DNA from: Parelaphostrongylus tenuis
Lineage: Eukaryota > Nematoda > Chromadorea > Rhabditida > Metastrongylidae
Length of the DNA: 64,000 nucleotides
NCBI GenBank assembly: GCA_019055375.1
Contig: JAHQIW010000067.1
Span: forward strand, 124,001-188,000
Reading direction: 5' to 3'
A program made the position numbers and the translations under genes. The notes under the pieces are model-generated. The model made no database searches. It saw nothing but the letters and a program-made list of their open reading frames with translations, and was not told where the DNA came from. Positions 46,605 to 56,391 of this stretch are shown in pieces. Each line of letters starts with the position of its first letter. Position 1 is the first letter of the stretch.

Positions 46605-46730
46605 GGAGGGTTTAAGGGATTGGCTCGAATGAAAGGCACTGTGCAACTGACGAGGCTGCAAGGCTGAAACACATGTATTGGCTGTATAAGTGCCCACACC
46701 TGACCACATGCATAGCTCAGAAATAAATAC
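46605..46730. mobile_element. Palindromic MITE family F1, right-arm fragment
   Basis: Contains ggattggctcgaatg, gtgcaactgacgaggctgca, a cacatgtattggctgtataa stretch and agtgcccacacctgaccaca, matching the right arm at 36,560-36,660. Confidence 0.55.
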
Positions 46731-47079
46731 CAGGGTTATTGATCTTAATTGCCCAGACGAGGCAAGCAAATTGAAGAGTCGAATCGTCCGTATAGGTCTA
46801 CGCCATAGTAGTCTTCTTAGTGTGAATAAAAAAGCTGTTGTCCACTTCACATTAATATGGTTGTTAACTTTGAATGAGACTACTTATTTTCAAGAAGCAA
46901 AATACACTGTCTGCATGAAGTCTTGGCACCCTCTCATTTTATTATACAAAAGCTGAAATAATCAATCTGGTTAGAAATCAGAAACCAGGTAACTGTTTCT
47001 TGAAAAGTACACCGAACACTGTATGCGGCGCCAGGTCGTCAACACTTCATAGTCACACTTTCTTTAAAATCAATGCTTG

Positions 47080-47867
47080 TCAACCAAGAAACTGCTTTTG
47101 CTGGTACAGCGAGATGAGGAGCCCTTTCCATGGAGGACCTCCAATAGAAAATCTGTTTTACAAGCTATTACAGATCAAGTGAGCAGGAACAGCAAATCTA
47201 GTGAAGAAGTTGTGTTCAGCGAAAAGGCGTCTGATCAGCTTGTCCTACACAACTATGTATGCCATCCGAAACAAGGAGACACAGGTACCTGAAAAATGAT
47301 GCAAATTGTTCCAAGAAGGCTAATATATCACGGGTCATAGTGAGCTCTATGTCGAGCACTGAAGATAGTGCATAAGCTGAAATTCATGTTGCAGAACGCT
47401 TTCAAAAAAATCGTATTTGTTCCTACAGGACAAGACAAATCTTTTCATCGCGAAATGTTTTTGAATGATAACGATTTCGAAACTGTATTAAGTAGGAATA
47501 GTCCGCCCAATTCTGAAAAGGATTTACGGTTTCAGCCATGTTACTCCATCACGTCGCCCATTAACCAGCTAATGTGAGCGTATGCAAATGAACCGCGCTA
47601 TTAGAATAGTTAATGATAATATTTTTCTGTTCTTTTCGTATCGCTCTTACCACATTTGTATCTGCAGCTATGTTAAGTAGTGAGCATTAGTAGAAGAATG
47701 CAGATTTGTTTACAAGAAAGTTTGTAGATAATCGCCATACTGGAACTAAATGGAGGTATGAAAATCGTGGAATACAGCAAAAATACGAGTTTTGGGTAAC
47801 CAACGACTTCTTCTTACCCGACGAAGAGTTCGACGATCTTATCAAGGCAGAACTTCTTGCTTTCTGA
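47080..47867 (+). CDS. Gene D: three-exon partial model, unknown protein
   Basis: Three open segments join in consistent phase. Exon a ends at 47,178 (LLVQRDEEPFPWRTSNRKSV…ITDQ, donor gtgagc, phase 0). Exon b is 47,395-47,573 (acceptor gttgcag; NAFKKIVFVPTGQDKSFH, then MFLNDNDFETVLSRN; donor gtgagc, phase 2). Exon c is 47,717-47,867 (acceptor tttacaag; KFVDNRHTGTKWRYENRG, then EFWVTNDFFLPDEEFDDL; stop TGA). The true first exon is not identified. Exon b has a diverged relative in unit A at 32,747-32,850, and exon a one at 32,185-32,230 with a frameshift. The family was not recognised. The acidic C-terminus and lack of a visible signal peptide set it apart from the peptide genes downstream. Confidence 0.5.
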
Positions 47868-47869
47868 GT

Positions 47870-48635
47870 CGGCATACTGAGAAAGCATCACTACAGGCGG
47901 ACGCCGAGCCAACTGGATCGGAGACCACTAAGTAGGATTACTTTTGGACAACAGCACGTGTTGCTTCTCGGCTAACTAATGACAACGTGCAAAGCGGATA
48001 TTCACCTTTTAATTGATCATAGAGAATGGAAGAGTTCAAACTAATATCTTTATGCAACTCGTTTCGTGAAAGTTCTCGTAATTTTGAAGATTATTTATAC
48101 CAAGTGCAAAAATACACCAAAGTATTTCGGAAGTGTTCAATGAGAGATACATTCATTCTATAGAAGTGATGATTGAAATGAATGGAATGATTTGAAATCA
48201 GATCTGATCGGTTATTTACATCAAAACCCTTTTCTCTTCGGATATCTGCACTGCAAGAACAGTTACTTGATGTAATTACCGAGACACTTAGCATAGTAAA
48301 GTGCTGGCAACATAATTAGCGTCAACTGTAATTTGCGCATACTCATTATTGATACTTACCAGATAATACGTTCATGAGATTTTACCTTGCCTGCGAAAAT
48401 ACTTTAGAATAGCATTTTAAACTATTAGAAAGATTGCAAAGAGGTTTGAGGCGACTTTGTCTTCAAAGCGATATGATTGCTCGTCAAACTTAGTGCTAGA
48501 TCTCTCGAAAGAATCTTAATTGAAAGGATGACAACGCTTGTCATAGATTAGATTTACTCTTTCATTGAACTTGCCATTAACGACTATCAATATTGAACCA
48601 CTCATGTATCGACCTTTACTTTTTGATGTGCCTTG
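47870..48635. other. Unrecognised spacer
   Basis: Between gene D and repeat R. Only short frames; nothing recognised. Confidence 0.4.
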
Positions 48636-48639
48636 TAAG

Positions 48640-48800
48640 AGAAGATTCTTTCATGAGGCTTCACATAAGCTCAATGAATTGTTTTTGCATATTTTCGTCA
48701 TACCATGCTTGTAGCAGAGCTTCGTGCGATCCATGGCTGTAACACACTTCTCATGGTCGTTAATTCGACATTGTAATCAATGACGAGCATCTTGTCCATT
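48640..48800 (-). repeat. Repeat R, inverted copy
   Basis: Reverse complement of the unit A repeat: ttctttcatgaggcttcaca at 48,650, then tctcatggtcgttaattcg and gacgagcatcttgtcc. Confidence 0.45.
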
Positions 48801-48884
48801 ATCCAGTGCAGTACTTCATAATTGTGAGATAAAGTGCGGCTAGATACTCGAAATTTCTAATATTTCTACTTCATTTTCCGCGTG

Positions 48885-48970
48885 GCCAATATGGATGAAA
48901 CGAGGGTTCGATTACCACTTGAGGTCGCTTTTTACTCACTACTCAGTTCTCTAGGTAAAGTGCGCTTATC
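48885..48970 (+). mobile_element. SINE-2 fragment
   Basis: tatggatgaaacgagggttcg followed by actcagttctctaggt matches the middle of SINE-2 at 17,935-18,030. Head and tail are missing. Confidence 0.4.
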
Positions 48971-49756
48971 AACAGCTGACCTCAGCGCTTGCCAGTAACG
49001 TCTCCAATATCGATGATTGACTGCTTTGATCTTTTCTTTATGAATTTGAGATGTGTTGTACCTTTTAGTTCTTATAGCGAGTTTTACTGCAGATATCTTA
49101 CACTCTGTTAAGATAAAGCTTTGGCACGTTCATATCGTCTCCAATTTTGAATATAATGAGAGCATGAAATTATATCAATTACAGGCAACGCCATTTTGTA
49201 GCTTTAAAACGGTGAATTCGTCGATAAAAAAGACATTTTTGAGAACAGCAACGTAGAGAAGGGAAACATAATGGTGATTATAGTAGTGATGGCATTGCTT
49301 AGTGGTAAATAAGAATAATAATGAGGAACAAACAAGAAAATGAAATGATCAAATCGCATTTCTTCAAACTTAATTATTTTCAAAGCACAAATAATTTTTT
49401 TCGAAAGTAAGCTCATTCAGTGCTTCCCAGAAAACTTTATTCAATAGACAATCACTAATATCTTTGACAATAAACAGCCATGAATCGCTAGTGACAAATA
49501 TTTCATACATAAATAGTCTGAAGATAGTATGATATGATGGAGAATATCTTTCTCTATATAGGCATTTTAGAACATTCTCCATGAAAAAAAGCGGATGATC
49601 ACATTCATACTTGTGAGCTTTGAGTGCACATGCACAAATGTTCGAACCGTCCTCGCTTCGGTAAGCTTTCTATTTTATCTGATGCATTTGTTTATATCTT
49701 TAATAATAGGGTTAGAATAGCTTTGTTGTGGAGACTGTAATGTTTTTGTTGATGCA

Positions 49757-49866
49757 CTTTTGCGCCCAGGAACGGCTCCATCAGATCATGCTAATTGGAA
49801 AACTCTGAATCTACATCGCTACTCCACCTTTTTAACAAAGAATATAAGCAACATCATTAGTCGTTT
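49757..49866 (+). promoter_or_regulatory. Conserved upstream block of peptide gene C
   Basis: Match to the blocks upstream of copies A and B. AATATAAG at 49,841-49,848 lies 275 bp from the ATG. The B-C similarity continues further upstream (about 49,310-49,690 against 41,680-42,060). Confidence 0.5.
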
Positions 49867-50115
49867 CCCATCCGCTAAGATCCTGTATTGTCTTTTCTTC
49901 TGCATGTTTGCTTTATATAGTAACATTACATTGCTGAGTTGCTCATTCACATGAACAGTATCAACTAATGTCACAAGCTGTGTGACGATCATCAATGCAT
50001 TCAAAACACTCTTTTCTTTAATCTGACCTACATTTGTTGATTTCGTTCTGTCCAATGAATTCACAAGGTGTAAAATGAGTAAGTCGTTGCAACAGAATCG
50101 CCTTCTGTACCAAGC

Positions 50116-50492
50116 ATGAAGCATCTTCTAAGTCCAATTGCAGTTGTCAGCATTGCTTTAGTGAGTATATCGTTTGCAATGAGTGAAGGCGACCTCTTCC
50201 CCAAAGTTGGATGGACTTCCATGTGGTAATTTAGTCTTGCGAAAGCAGCGGTAAAAAAATGGAAAATACCGTGGAAAGAACCATGGACAGATCATTGGTC
50301 AACTCCAAGGCCTTCTCCAGATCCACTTCCCACGGTACCACCACGAGGAGACGTACCAAGAGGCCGAAGGCTAAAGAAGGGACAATTTTTGTAATGAATG
50401 TAAAAGCGCAAGCATCGAAAAAATCTAGTGTAATTATCTGTGACCATTTTGAGTATTTGAACAGGGAGCTGCAGCTAAAAAATAATTCTTAA
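50116..50492 (+). CDS. Small secreted basic peptide, family copy C (frame-altered)
   Basis: The ATG is at 50,116 in the same context as copies A and B. The donor used in B is lost here (gcaatg in place of gtaagt). The inferred exon 1 is 50,116-50,160 (MKHLLSPIAVVSIAL) with donor gtgagt, a 74-nt intron to 50,234 (aatttag), and exon 2 at 50,235-50,492 in phase 0. Exon 2 has 85 codons, is strongly basic (TTRRRTKRPKAKEG), and its end (KKSSVIICDHFE) matches copy B's KKSSVFTCNHFE. The middle segment is read one base out of register relative to copy B. A polyadenylation signal AATAAA lies at 50,531-50,536. It may be a functional divergent copy or an early pseudogene. Confidence 0.55.
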
Positions 50493-50595
50493 TTTCCAGC
50501 ACCATATGCAAATTTATATTGTAATGTGTAAATAAAAAAATATCCTTAATGTGATTCGAAACAGCCACACTGAAAAAACGTGCGGCATTTCCTTG

Positions 50596-50976
50596 TTAGC
50601 GCTTTCTACTAGAGATTTTTTGTGACACTCTATTTGCAATTTCATAGTTTTCAGCGCGTCTTACATCCTGAAATGTTTGCAATTTCGAATACATTGTATG
50701 TGGGAATTTTGCTTCTAAGCTCTTGATTAGTTCCAGTTTTTCATCCGAGACACGTGTGAGAACAAAGCTGTGCTGCGAATTGTTCGCTGAGCTCGTCATT
50801 TTCATCTTATCATTGGAAACGATGAAAGTAGACAGAATCGTATCACAACTGTAGTAATTCTTGTGTGCCCAGTGATAGCGCTGTTTGAAAGCTGATACTA
50901 AATTTGCTCCTGTCCATTTGATGGTTTGCTGAGAACAAAAGGCACTAATAACAATGGCTCCTACAAGAATTCTCAT
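50596..50976 (-). CDS. Gene E: secreted protein of unknown family
   Basis: A single open frame of about 126 codons from the ATG at 50,976 (an in-frame ATG six codons upstream at 50,994 is also possible). It starts with a signal peptide, MRILVGAIVISAFCSQQ, with cleavage expected near SQQ. The mature part (…FKQRYHWAHKNYYSCDTIL…) is about 109 residues, polar and basic, with a second cysteine in YYSCDT. It converges on peptide gene C, with stops 104 bp apart. Relatives at 34,700-35,105 and 43,930-44,322 are broken, so this is the only open copy in the window. The family was not recognised. Confidence 0.6.
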   Translation of the reverse strand: MRILVGAIVISAFCSQQTIKWTGANLVSAFKQRYHWAHKNYYSCDTILSTFIVSNDKMKMTSSANNSQHSFVLTRVSDEKLELIKSLEAKFPHTMYSKLQTFQDVRRAENYEIANRVSQKISSRKR

Positions 50977-51324
50977 GTTGCCGCTTTTCAACAATGTGCG
51001 TTGTTAAATTACATATTCAAGAAAGGTGAGTGATATGCAAGACTCGAAAACTTCAGGCAAGAGTTGAAACTGCAGTGAAAGTGATAGCACAACGAGAGCT
51101 TTGGAAGTCAAACGCTGTGATGTCTACTGGTGAAGCAGATACCTAGTAACACCATACTCATGAGTTAGAATTGCGATAGAACGATAAACTTTTCAATATG
51201 GCGTTGGCGCGTTCCGTAGTCGAAAGAAAGGAATTCATTGATAAAGTGGAGTTCTGAGGAGACATTATCATCATTGGATGATGAGGTATTATAAAAAGGA
51301 CTCCTGTACGGATGATTTCTGCAA

Positions 51325-51512
51325 AAGAAATGGCACTTTAGCACTTTATTTGACCCGTCATCACAGTTTTTTCACTATGCGGATCCCAGTACTTCTAGAA
51401 TTCAATTCGTTTTTTGTTCTCCTCTTAAACAGCGTACAATACTGGTTGAGCGACTATCCTTGCGATCTCGAGGATAGCCTTGCTCCGGCATTCCATAGGA
51501 CGTTCTTGTTGA
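51325..51512. repeat. Dispersed repeat DR1, copy 2
   Basis: Matches 1,015-1,185 and 63,840-64,000: ggatcccagtacttctagaa, gttgagcgac, tctcgaggatagcct, ggcattccatagg. Confidence 0.55.
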
Positions 51513-51995
51513 TTGGGCCATTCAATAAATCAGACATGAATTCAATATCGTCTATCGATGCTCAATGAACACGAATAAGTAGCGCATACCCTAATGACTG
51601 ATCAACGCCGAATGCTTTCCCATTGTCACTTTCAACTCAGTCGTTTTGCTTCCTGCATGTGTTACTGCAAAATATTTGGAACGTTTTCACCAAGTGAAGT
51701 TCGTCATTGTATAAACTACGATGTTGCTCTTGATGGCAATTCTGGATGACTTTTTTTTTGGTTCGACAATGGAGTATTCGTATATTTTTGACTCAGCTTA
51801 ATAAAGCCAATCAATAATTGAAATCAAAAATATAATTGCTGCCTGCAAATTTTTTCTGCGAGTGCGTGCTTCCCTGAAAAACATAGTAGCAGTTTAAGAA
51901 GTTCATGACAAATAAATGTCACGTCCCATCATCTGCTTGTATCTCACCAATCTCTAGCAATTCTCATCGTGTTCGGCCATCGATAGAAAACCATG

Positions 51996-52879
51996 CCTGA
52001 TTTTCTTCTTTAAGCAAAACACGAGGTGTTACATTAAACTTTATTCGACAGCTGACGTTTCGGCAGTTCGCCTTCTTCAGAGCCTGGAAAGGTCAAAACT
52101 TGCAATCCAATCAGTCAAACACCTCCATTAATCCTTTAAAAAATCACCAGACCTAGATTTCAATCGCATCAAGAACAAATCAACACTCAACATACTCACC
52201 GCCTTTTTATATCTGTTCCACTGAATGATCCAAGTGGAGATCACCGGAAGGAGAGACACATAGGTTCGTAATCCACCCTACCCGTCAAAACAACAGTCTT
52301 ATATACTGGTTCATATCACGAGTGTTTACGAGGCATTCCTCCTTGCGGTTCATGGTTGGATTGGTCGTTTTGATCCAAAACGCTTCCAATATCTTTCGCG
52401 GTGATGTTTTTTGCTCCTGCGCAAGGATGGTGACTTCGATTTCAAAATCAACTCCGTCGTGCTTCTGTGCTCTACGCGTCCCCAGCGGGCTATTTCGTCA
52501 CTAAGACGCTTGTCAGCTAGGTGTTCTTCTATGCGTGCATAGAGCGGCCTAAGATTTCGCCAACATATTTATCACTACACGCTTTGCAAGAGAATAGGTA
52601 GTATCTACCTACGCTCATGCAATCACCGTCTCTGCAGTTAGGACATATTTCACAATCTTTCGTTATGCAGAGACGGTCACATAAGCGGTTTTGAACGAGT
52701 TGGCGTTTTAGAGTATTCGGTGGTATTGCTATAATGGCCACCGATTGCTCTAAACCCGCTCTTTTCAAACATCGTTTTATAGCTGTACTAATCTTATTTG
52801 AAAAGAACGGGATCATAAACGGGACTTTCCTTTCATACGAGTTTTCGTTCGGAGGCGCGTTATTTCCTCTAAACCTAAG
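51996..52879 (-). mobile_element. Penelope-like element, 5'-truncated inverted copy
   Basis: The minus-strand copy runs from a truncation at 52,879 to its 3' terminus at 51,996 (cctgattttcttcttt, aaaacacgaggtg, ttacattaaactttattcg). It aligns with 53,142-54,030 with few differences. Its GIY-YIG frame (52,529-52,816) is broken by a one-base deletion just after the YVGE motif, so it encodes no complete endonuclease. Confidence 0.85.
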
Positions 52880-54030
52880 CTAACGATTGCCTTCCATTCT
52901 TGAACGTGCAGATAAACTTAACTGAGAGCGGCTACATAACAAAGTGGTACCGAAAGCCAAGTAATAAGAATATCCTGGTTCACAATCCCTCATCTTATCC
53001 CTCACATATGAAAAAGACGCTAATAAGAAACATGTTTCGAACAGCAGCCAATGTATGTACCGGGGAGGAGCAGAGAGTAGAATCCGTGAAACTGGCTCGG
53101 GAAATAGCCACTTACGATGGATACGAATTTGTAACCCCACGGCTTAGGTTTAGAGGAAATAATGCGCCTCCGATCGAAAACTCGAATGAAAGGAAAGTCC
53201 CGTTTATCATCCCGTTCTTTTTAAATGAGATTAGTACAGCTATAAAACGATGGTTGAAAAGAGCTGGTTTAGAGCGATCGGTGGCCATTATAGCAATACC
53301 ACCGAAAACTATGAAACGCCAACTAGTTCAAAACCGCTTATATGACCGTCTCTGCATATCAAAAGATTGTAAAATATGCTCTAACGGCAGATGCGGTGAT
53401 TGCACGAGCGTAGGTACAGTCTACCTAGTCTCGTGCAAAGCGTGTAGTGATAAATATCTTGGTGAAACGGGTAGGCCACTCTATGCCCGCATAGAAGAAC
53501 ACCTAGCTGACAAGCGTCTTAGTAGACGAAACAGCCCGCTAGGGACGCGTAGAGCACAGAAGCACGACGGAGTTGATTTTGAAATCGAAGTCACCATCCT
53601 TGCGCAGGAGCAAAAAACATCAGCGCGAAAGATATTGGAAGCGTTTTGGATCAAAACGACCAATCCAACCATGAACCGCAAGGAGGAATGCCTCGTAAAC
53701 ACTCGTGATATGAACCAGTATATAAGACTGTTGTTTTGACGGGTAGGGTGCATTACGAACCTATGTGTCTCTCCTTCCGGTGATCTCCACTTGGATCATA
53801 CAGTGGAACAGATATAAAAAGCGGTGAGTATGTTGAGTGTTGATTTTGTGCTTGATGCGATTGAAATCTAAGTCTGGTGATTTTTTAAAGGAGTAATGGA
53901 GGTGTTTGACTGATTGGATTGCGGACAATTTGACCTTTCCAAGCTCTGAAGAAGGTGAACCACCAAAACGTCAGCTGTCAAATAAAGTTTAATGTAACAC
54001 CTCGTGTTTTGGTCAAAGAAGAAAATCAGG
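52880..54030 (+). mobile_element. Penelope-like element, 5'-truncated plus copy
   Basis: Begins abruptly at about 52,880 inside the polymerase gene, directly against the inverted copy, and ends at 54,030 with the same terminal sequence (taatgtaacacctcgtgttt, tggtc, aaagaagaaaatcagg). The 3' UTR carries gaagaaggtgaacc and accaaaacgtcagctgtc, the motif seen at several decayed loci in this window. Confidence 0.85.
52882..53739 (+). CDS. Penelope-like polymerase C-terminus with GIY-YIG endonuclease (partial)
   Basis: The frame is open from the truncation point, so no native start exists in this copy. It begins with the end of the reverse transcriptase palm and thumb (DCLPFLNVQI, KWYRKPSNKNIL), continues through a linker (IKRWLKRAGLERSVAI), and has a cysteine cluster (CISKDCKICSNGRCGDC) of the type preceding the Penelope endonuclease. 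The GIY-YIG nuclease follows: VYLVSC, KYLGETGRPLYARIEEHL, and downstream KILEAFWIKTTNPTMN with the conserved Glu and Asn. The C-terminal part looks intact. Penelope-like elements use this nuclease for target cleavage. Not a homing endonuclease, because the palm/thumb homology and flanking termini are those of a retroelement. Confidence 0.88.
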   Translation, partial: NDCLPFLNVQINLTESGYITKWYRKPSNKNILVHNPSSYPSHMKKTLIRNMFRTAANVCTGEEQRVESVKLAREIATYDGYEFVTPRLRFRGNNAPPIENSNERKVPFIIPFFLNEISTAIKRWLKRAGLERSVAIIAIPPKTMKRQLVQNRLYDRLCISKDCKICSNGRCGDCTSVGTVYLVSCKACSDKYLGETGRPLYARIEEHLADKRLSRRNSPLGTRRAQKHDGVDFEIEVTILAQEQKTSARKILEAFWIKTTNPTMNRKEECLVNTRDMNQYIRLLF

Positions 54031-54034
54031 AATT

Positions 54035-54480
54035 ATATTGAATCATGCCGAGGTTAATAGACAGTCGGTCTTGGGAATCGTTAAAAAACTAAGCAGTAAA
54101 CAGAAAGTTAATTTCTGCCAGGAAAAATCTCACGAATCCGACAAAATACGCAAACTACAACATTCCACGCGATTCCATTTACCGATAATCACTTCTTTTC
54201 CACAAGATTTGCACCTTATTGGACAAATCGTGCACTTTCTAGATTTTTCACTTCATTATAAACTATTAGAATGGAGACTGGTTACTAGCAGCATGTAAGA
54301 CATGAGAATTGCAACATAAAAATATCAAGTTACAGACCTCATAAAAACGCGAAGTCTTTGTGATCATTTGTGGAATGGGGTGTGCTGTTTCAGTCGTTAT
54401 TGGGCAAAGAGGCATATCAACGTTGGTCGTAGTGCTCATTTTGATAGAGTTAGGGTGCTTATATGTTAGACGGTGAAAAT
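54035..54480. other. Unrecognised spacer
   Basis: One plus-strand frame (54,038-54,298) without recognisable motif. Nothing else supported. Confidence 0.4.
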
Positions 54481-55306
54481 CTTATAAACCGATCTCATTC
54501 GGTGGACAGAAACTTTTCATAGGAGTATTAGCAATCATTCGAAAGCTTGAATCTTTGGCTAAAGTCCTACGTGATCGATTTTCCAAGACATCTTTTTATA
54601 GCGCTGTAAAATCCGAAATAAAATTTTGCCTCACACGACCACGTGCTTTTCTTCTTATCTCGCTTATTTTTCGCTGGACAAATCTTACAGCGCTAGCACT
54701 CATTCGGTAGCACAAGTTTCGAAGAACTCAAAAATCCGTTTGCTTTTTGGAAAGCTGTTTTGATAGCGCTGCGGGAGAAAGAAATGGTTTGTATTTCAAA
54801 CCTCGCCCGGCAGAGCTATTTCTATAGACTATTAGTAATCATTTAATGTCGTAAGTTCCAATAATTTCAACGTTGTGCTTAATTTCTGGAAATACTGTTT
54901 ACCAGGGCAAATGGATCGAGTTCTACGTTTCCAACGACCTTGTTTACAGGTTAAATCAGGGGCAGGGGCAAGGTGGTGCGAGGCGATCTATAGCGATTGA
55001 TATATTGTTATACAATTCGGGACTTTTTCGTCGCATTTACAAAAACATCTGATAAAAACGTATGTTTCTGATGCTACAAAAAATCCTCTATACGCCGCTT
55101 TCGTGTTTCCAGCGAGTTATACGCGTGATAAAAATGAAGACATAAGGCGAGTGTGAAACATAATTTTATTCTGGATTTTTCAGCGTTATAAAAGGGTGAT
55201 TCTAAAAACCAGCGACTGGAGCTACAGCCATAGATTTATGCTTACGAACGATTACTAACACTCCTACGAAAAGTTCCTGTCCAGCAAATGAGATCGGTTT
55301 ACAAAT
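54481..55306. mobile_element. Foldback element FB, copy 2
   Basis: Arms of at least 150 bp. The left arm runs aaccgatctcattcggtgga, cagaaacttttcataggag, agcaatcattcgaaag, tagcgctg, aaatccgaaataaaattttg; the right arm carries the complements in reverse order (cataattttattctggattt, acgaacgattactaacactc, gtccagcaaatgagatcggt). No transposase is encoded between the arms. Confidence 0.75.
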
Positions 55307-55381
55307 TTGTCGCCGTCGAAGATTTCAGTTCCAGATAGTCTAAGATGTGGTTCATAATGCAAACACTGAAATTCTCTTCAG

Positions 55382-55525
55382 AATGGGTGATTATGCCAAG
55401 GTAGGAATCCTCTATCTCATGTATCGCTTATGGACACCTAAGAAGGGTTCGCTCCACGATGAGCTTCGAGTATTTGACAACCAGCCACTAAGTATGTTCA
55501 GCTTTCACTTAAAAGAAGCAAAAAG
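55382..55525 (+). CDS. Candidate internal exon, weakly SNAPC1-like
   Basis: Flanked by a good acceptor (attctcttcag) and a consensus donor (aaaag|gtaagaatt). The frame is open throughout: MGDYAKVGILYLMYRLWTPK, then LHDELRVFDNQPLSMF. The GILYLMYRLW stretch recalls the short helix in the SNAPC1 subunit of the snRNA-activating complex, but this is impression only. No adjacent plus-strand exons could be joined. A foldback element lies just upstream and would be intronic if this is a gene. Confidence 0.35.
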
Positions 55526-55529
55526 GTAA

Positions 55530-56160
55530 GAATTAGCAAGAAAACCCACATTTAAATGACTAGATACGAGATTGAATATTTATTGTAACAATGCTTTCTT
55601 TGTATACCTATGGATTAAAAATAGGCAACAATAACACATTTATCACAATACTAACAATAGTCTCACTACATCCGCGTACACCTATAGTGACATACTTCTA
55701 AATGAGATTATATTTAGGATGGGATAAAGGGTTTGAGGTGATTTATGGAATCGGAAGAAAATTCGATCTGAGGTTTCAAATGAGATGCATTAAATTCCAC
55801 TAGACTAGAAATGTATATTCCCATCTTTTCCAATATCTATAACCGTGATAGTATCCCTTGAAAATGGTTGAGACGTTTAGGTCACTAGTGTGGCGAGTGT
55901 CTAAACTAGTTGTGTTCTCTAACATATAAAATAAAAGGCCCTCAAAAGTGTCCATTATTGCTTCACTAACAACCTGATTGAGCTCGGAGGCACTGGTTAC
56001 GATACAACGAGCGCAACACTTGAAATAACAGCAAATATTCAGCAAGCTTTGGGATGCCTGGAGACAAAATGGGAACATTCCCAAACTTTTGCTTCATGAC
56101 AGTCATGGTCGCACAGCAGTCATCACCATGTGCGGTAAACGAAACTATCGCCTATCACTA
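55530..56160. other. Spacer 3' of smg-6
   Basis: Contains a minus-strand open frame (55,800-56,084) with possible acceptor sites but no recognised family. No firm gene call is made. Confidence 0.4.
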
Positions 56161-56163
56161 AAG

Positions 56164-56391
56164 TTAACGAATTTTCGCCCATTTCATAAAACGCGTCACA
56201 GTTCGACATGGTATATGCTGGCTCATCGCCTTCATGTTAAGTACTCGATCGTCAGTTAACAAAACAAGGTTGCGATAGATGATTGGAATTTCTCGACCTT
56301 GTGGCACTTTGAAATTGCTGAACGTGGCATCTGGAGCCGGCTCTAACTGAGTGAAATTCAAACACGAGTGCAAAATACGGTCGTCATTCAC
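56164..56391 (-). CDS. smg-6: smg-6 last exon: remaining catalytic Asp residues and C-terminus
   Basis: Acceptor aatttcag; starts VNDDRILHSCLNF (second catalytic Asp) and continues to RNLVLLTDDRVLNMKAMSQ (third catalytic Asp in TDD), ending FMKWAKIR then stop. This C-terminal LLTDDRxLxxKA…P…F…W pattern is the diagnostic end of SMG6. Confidence 0.9.
   Translation of the reverse strand: MNDDRILHSCLNFTQLEPAPDATFSNFKVPQGREIPIIYRNLVLLTDDRVLNMKAMSQHIPCRTVTRFMKWAKIR

Noticed and set aside
52882..53739. GIY-YIG homing endonuclease or repair nuclease
   Set aside because: The frame begins with Penelope-type palm/thumb sequence and is bounded by the element's terminal sequences, with an inverted second copy adjacent.
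53481..53753. Minus-strand frame of 90 codons in the plus Penelope copy
   Set aside because: Antisense shadow of the endonuclease frame; the same shadow occurs at 52,322-52,504 in the inverted copy.
55800..56084. Minus-strand open frame just 3' of smg-6
   Set aside because: Possible acceptors exist, but there is no recognised family and no partner exon; left uncalled.
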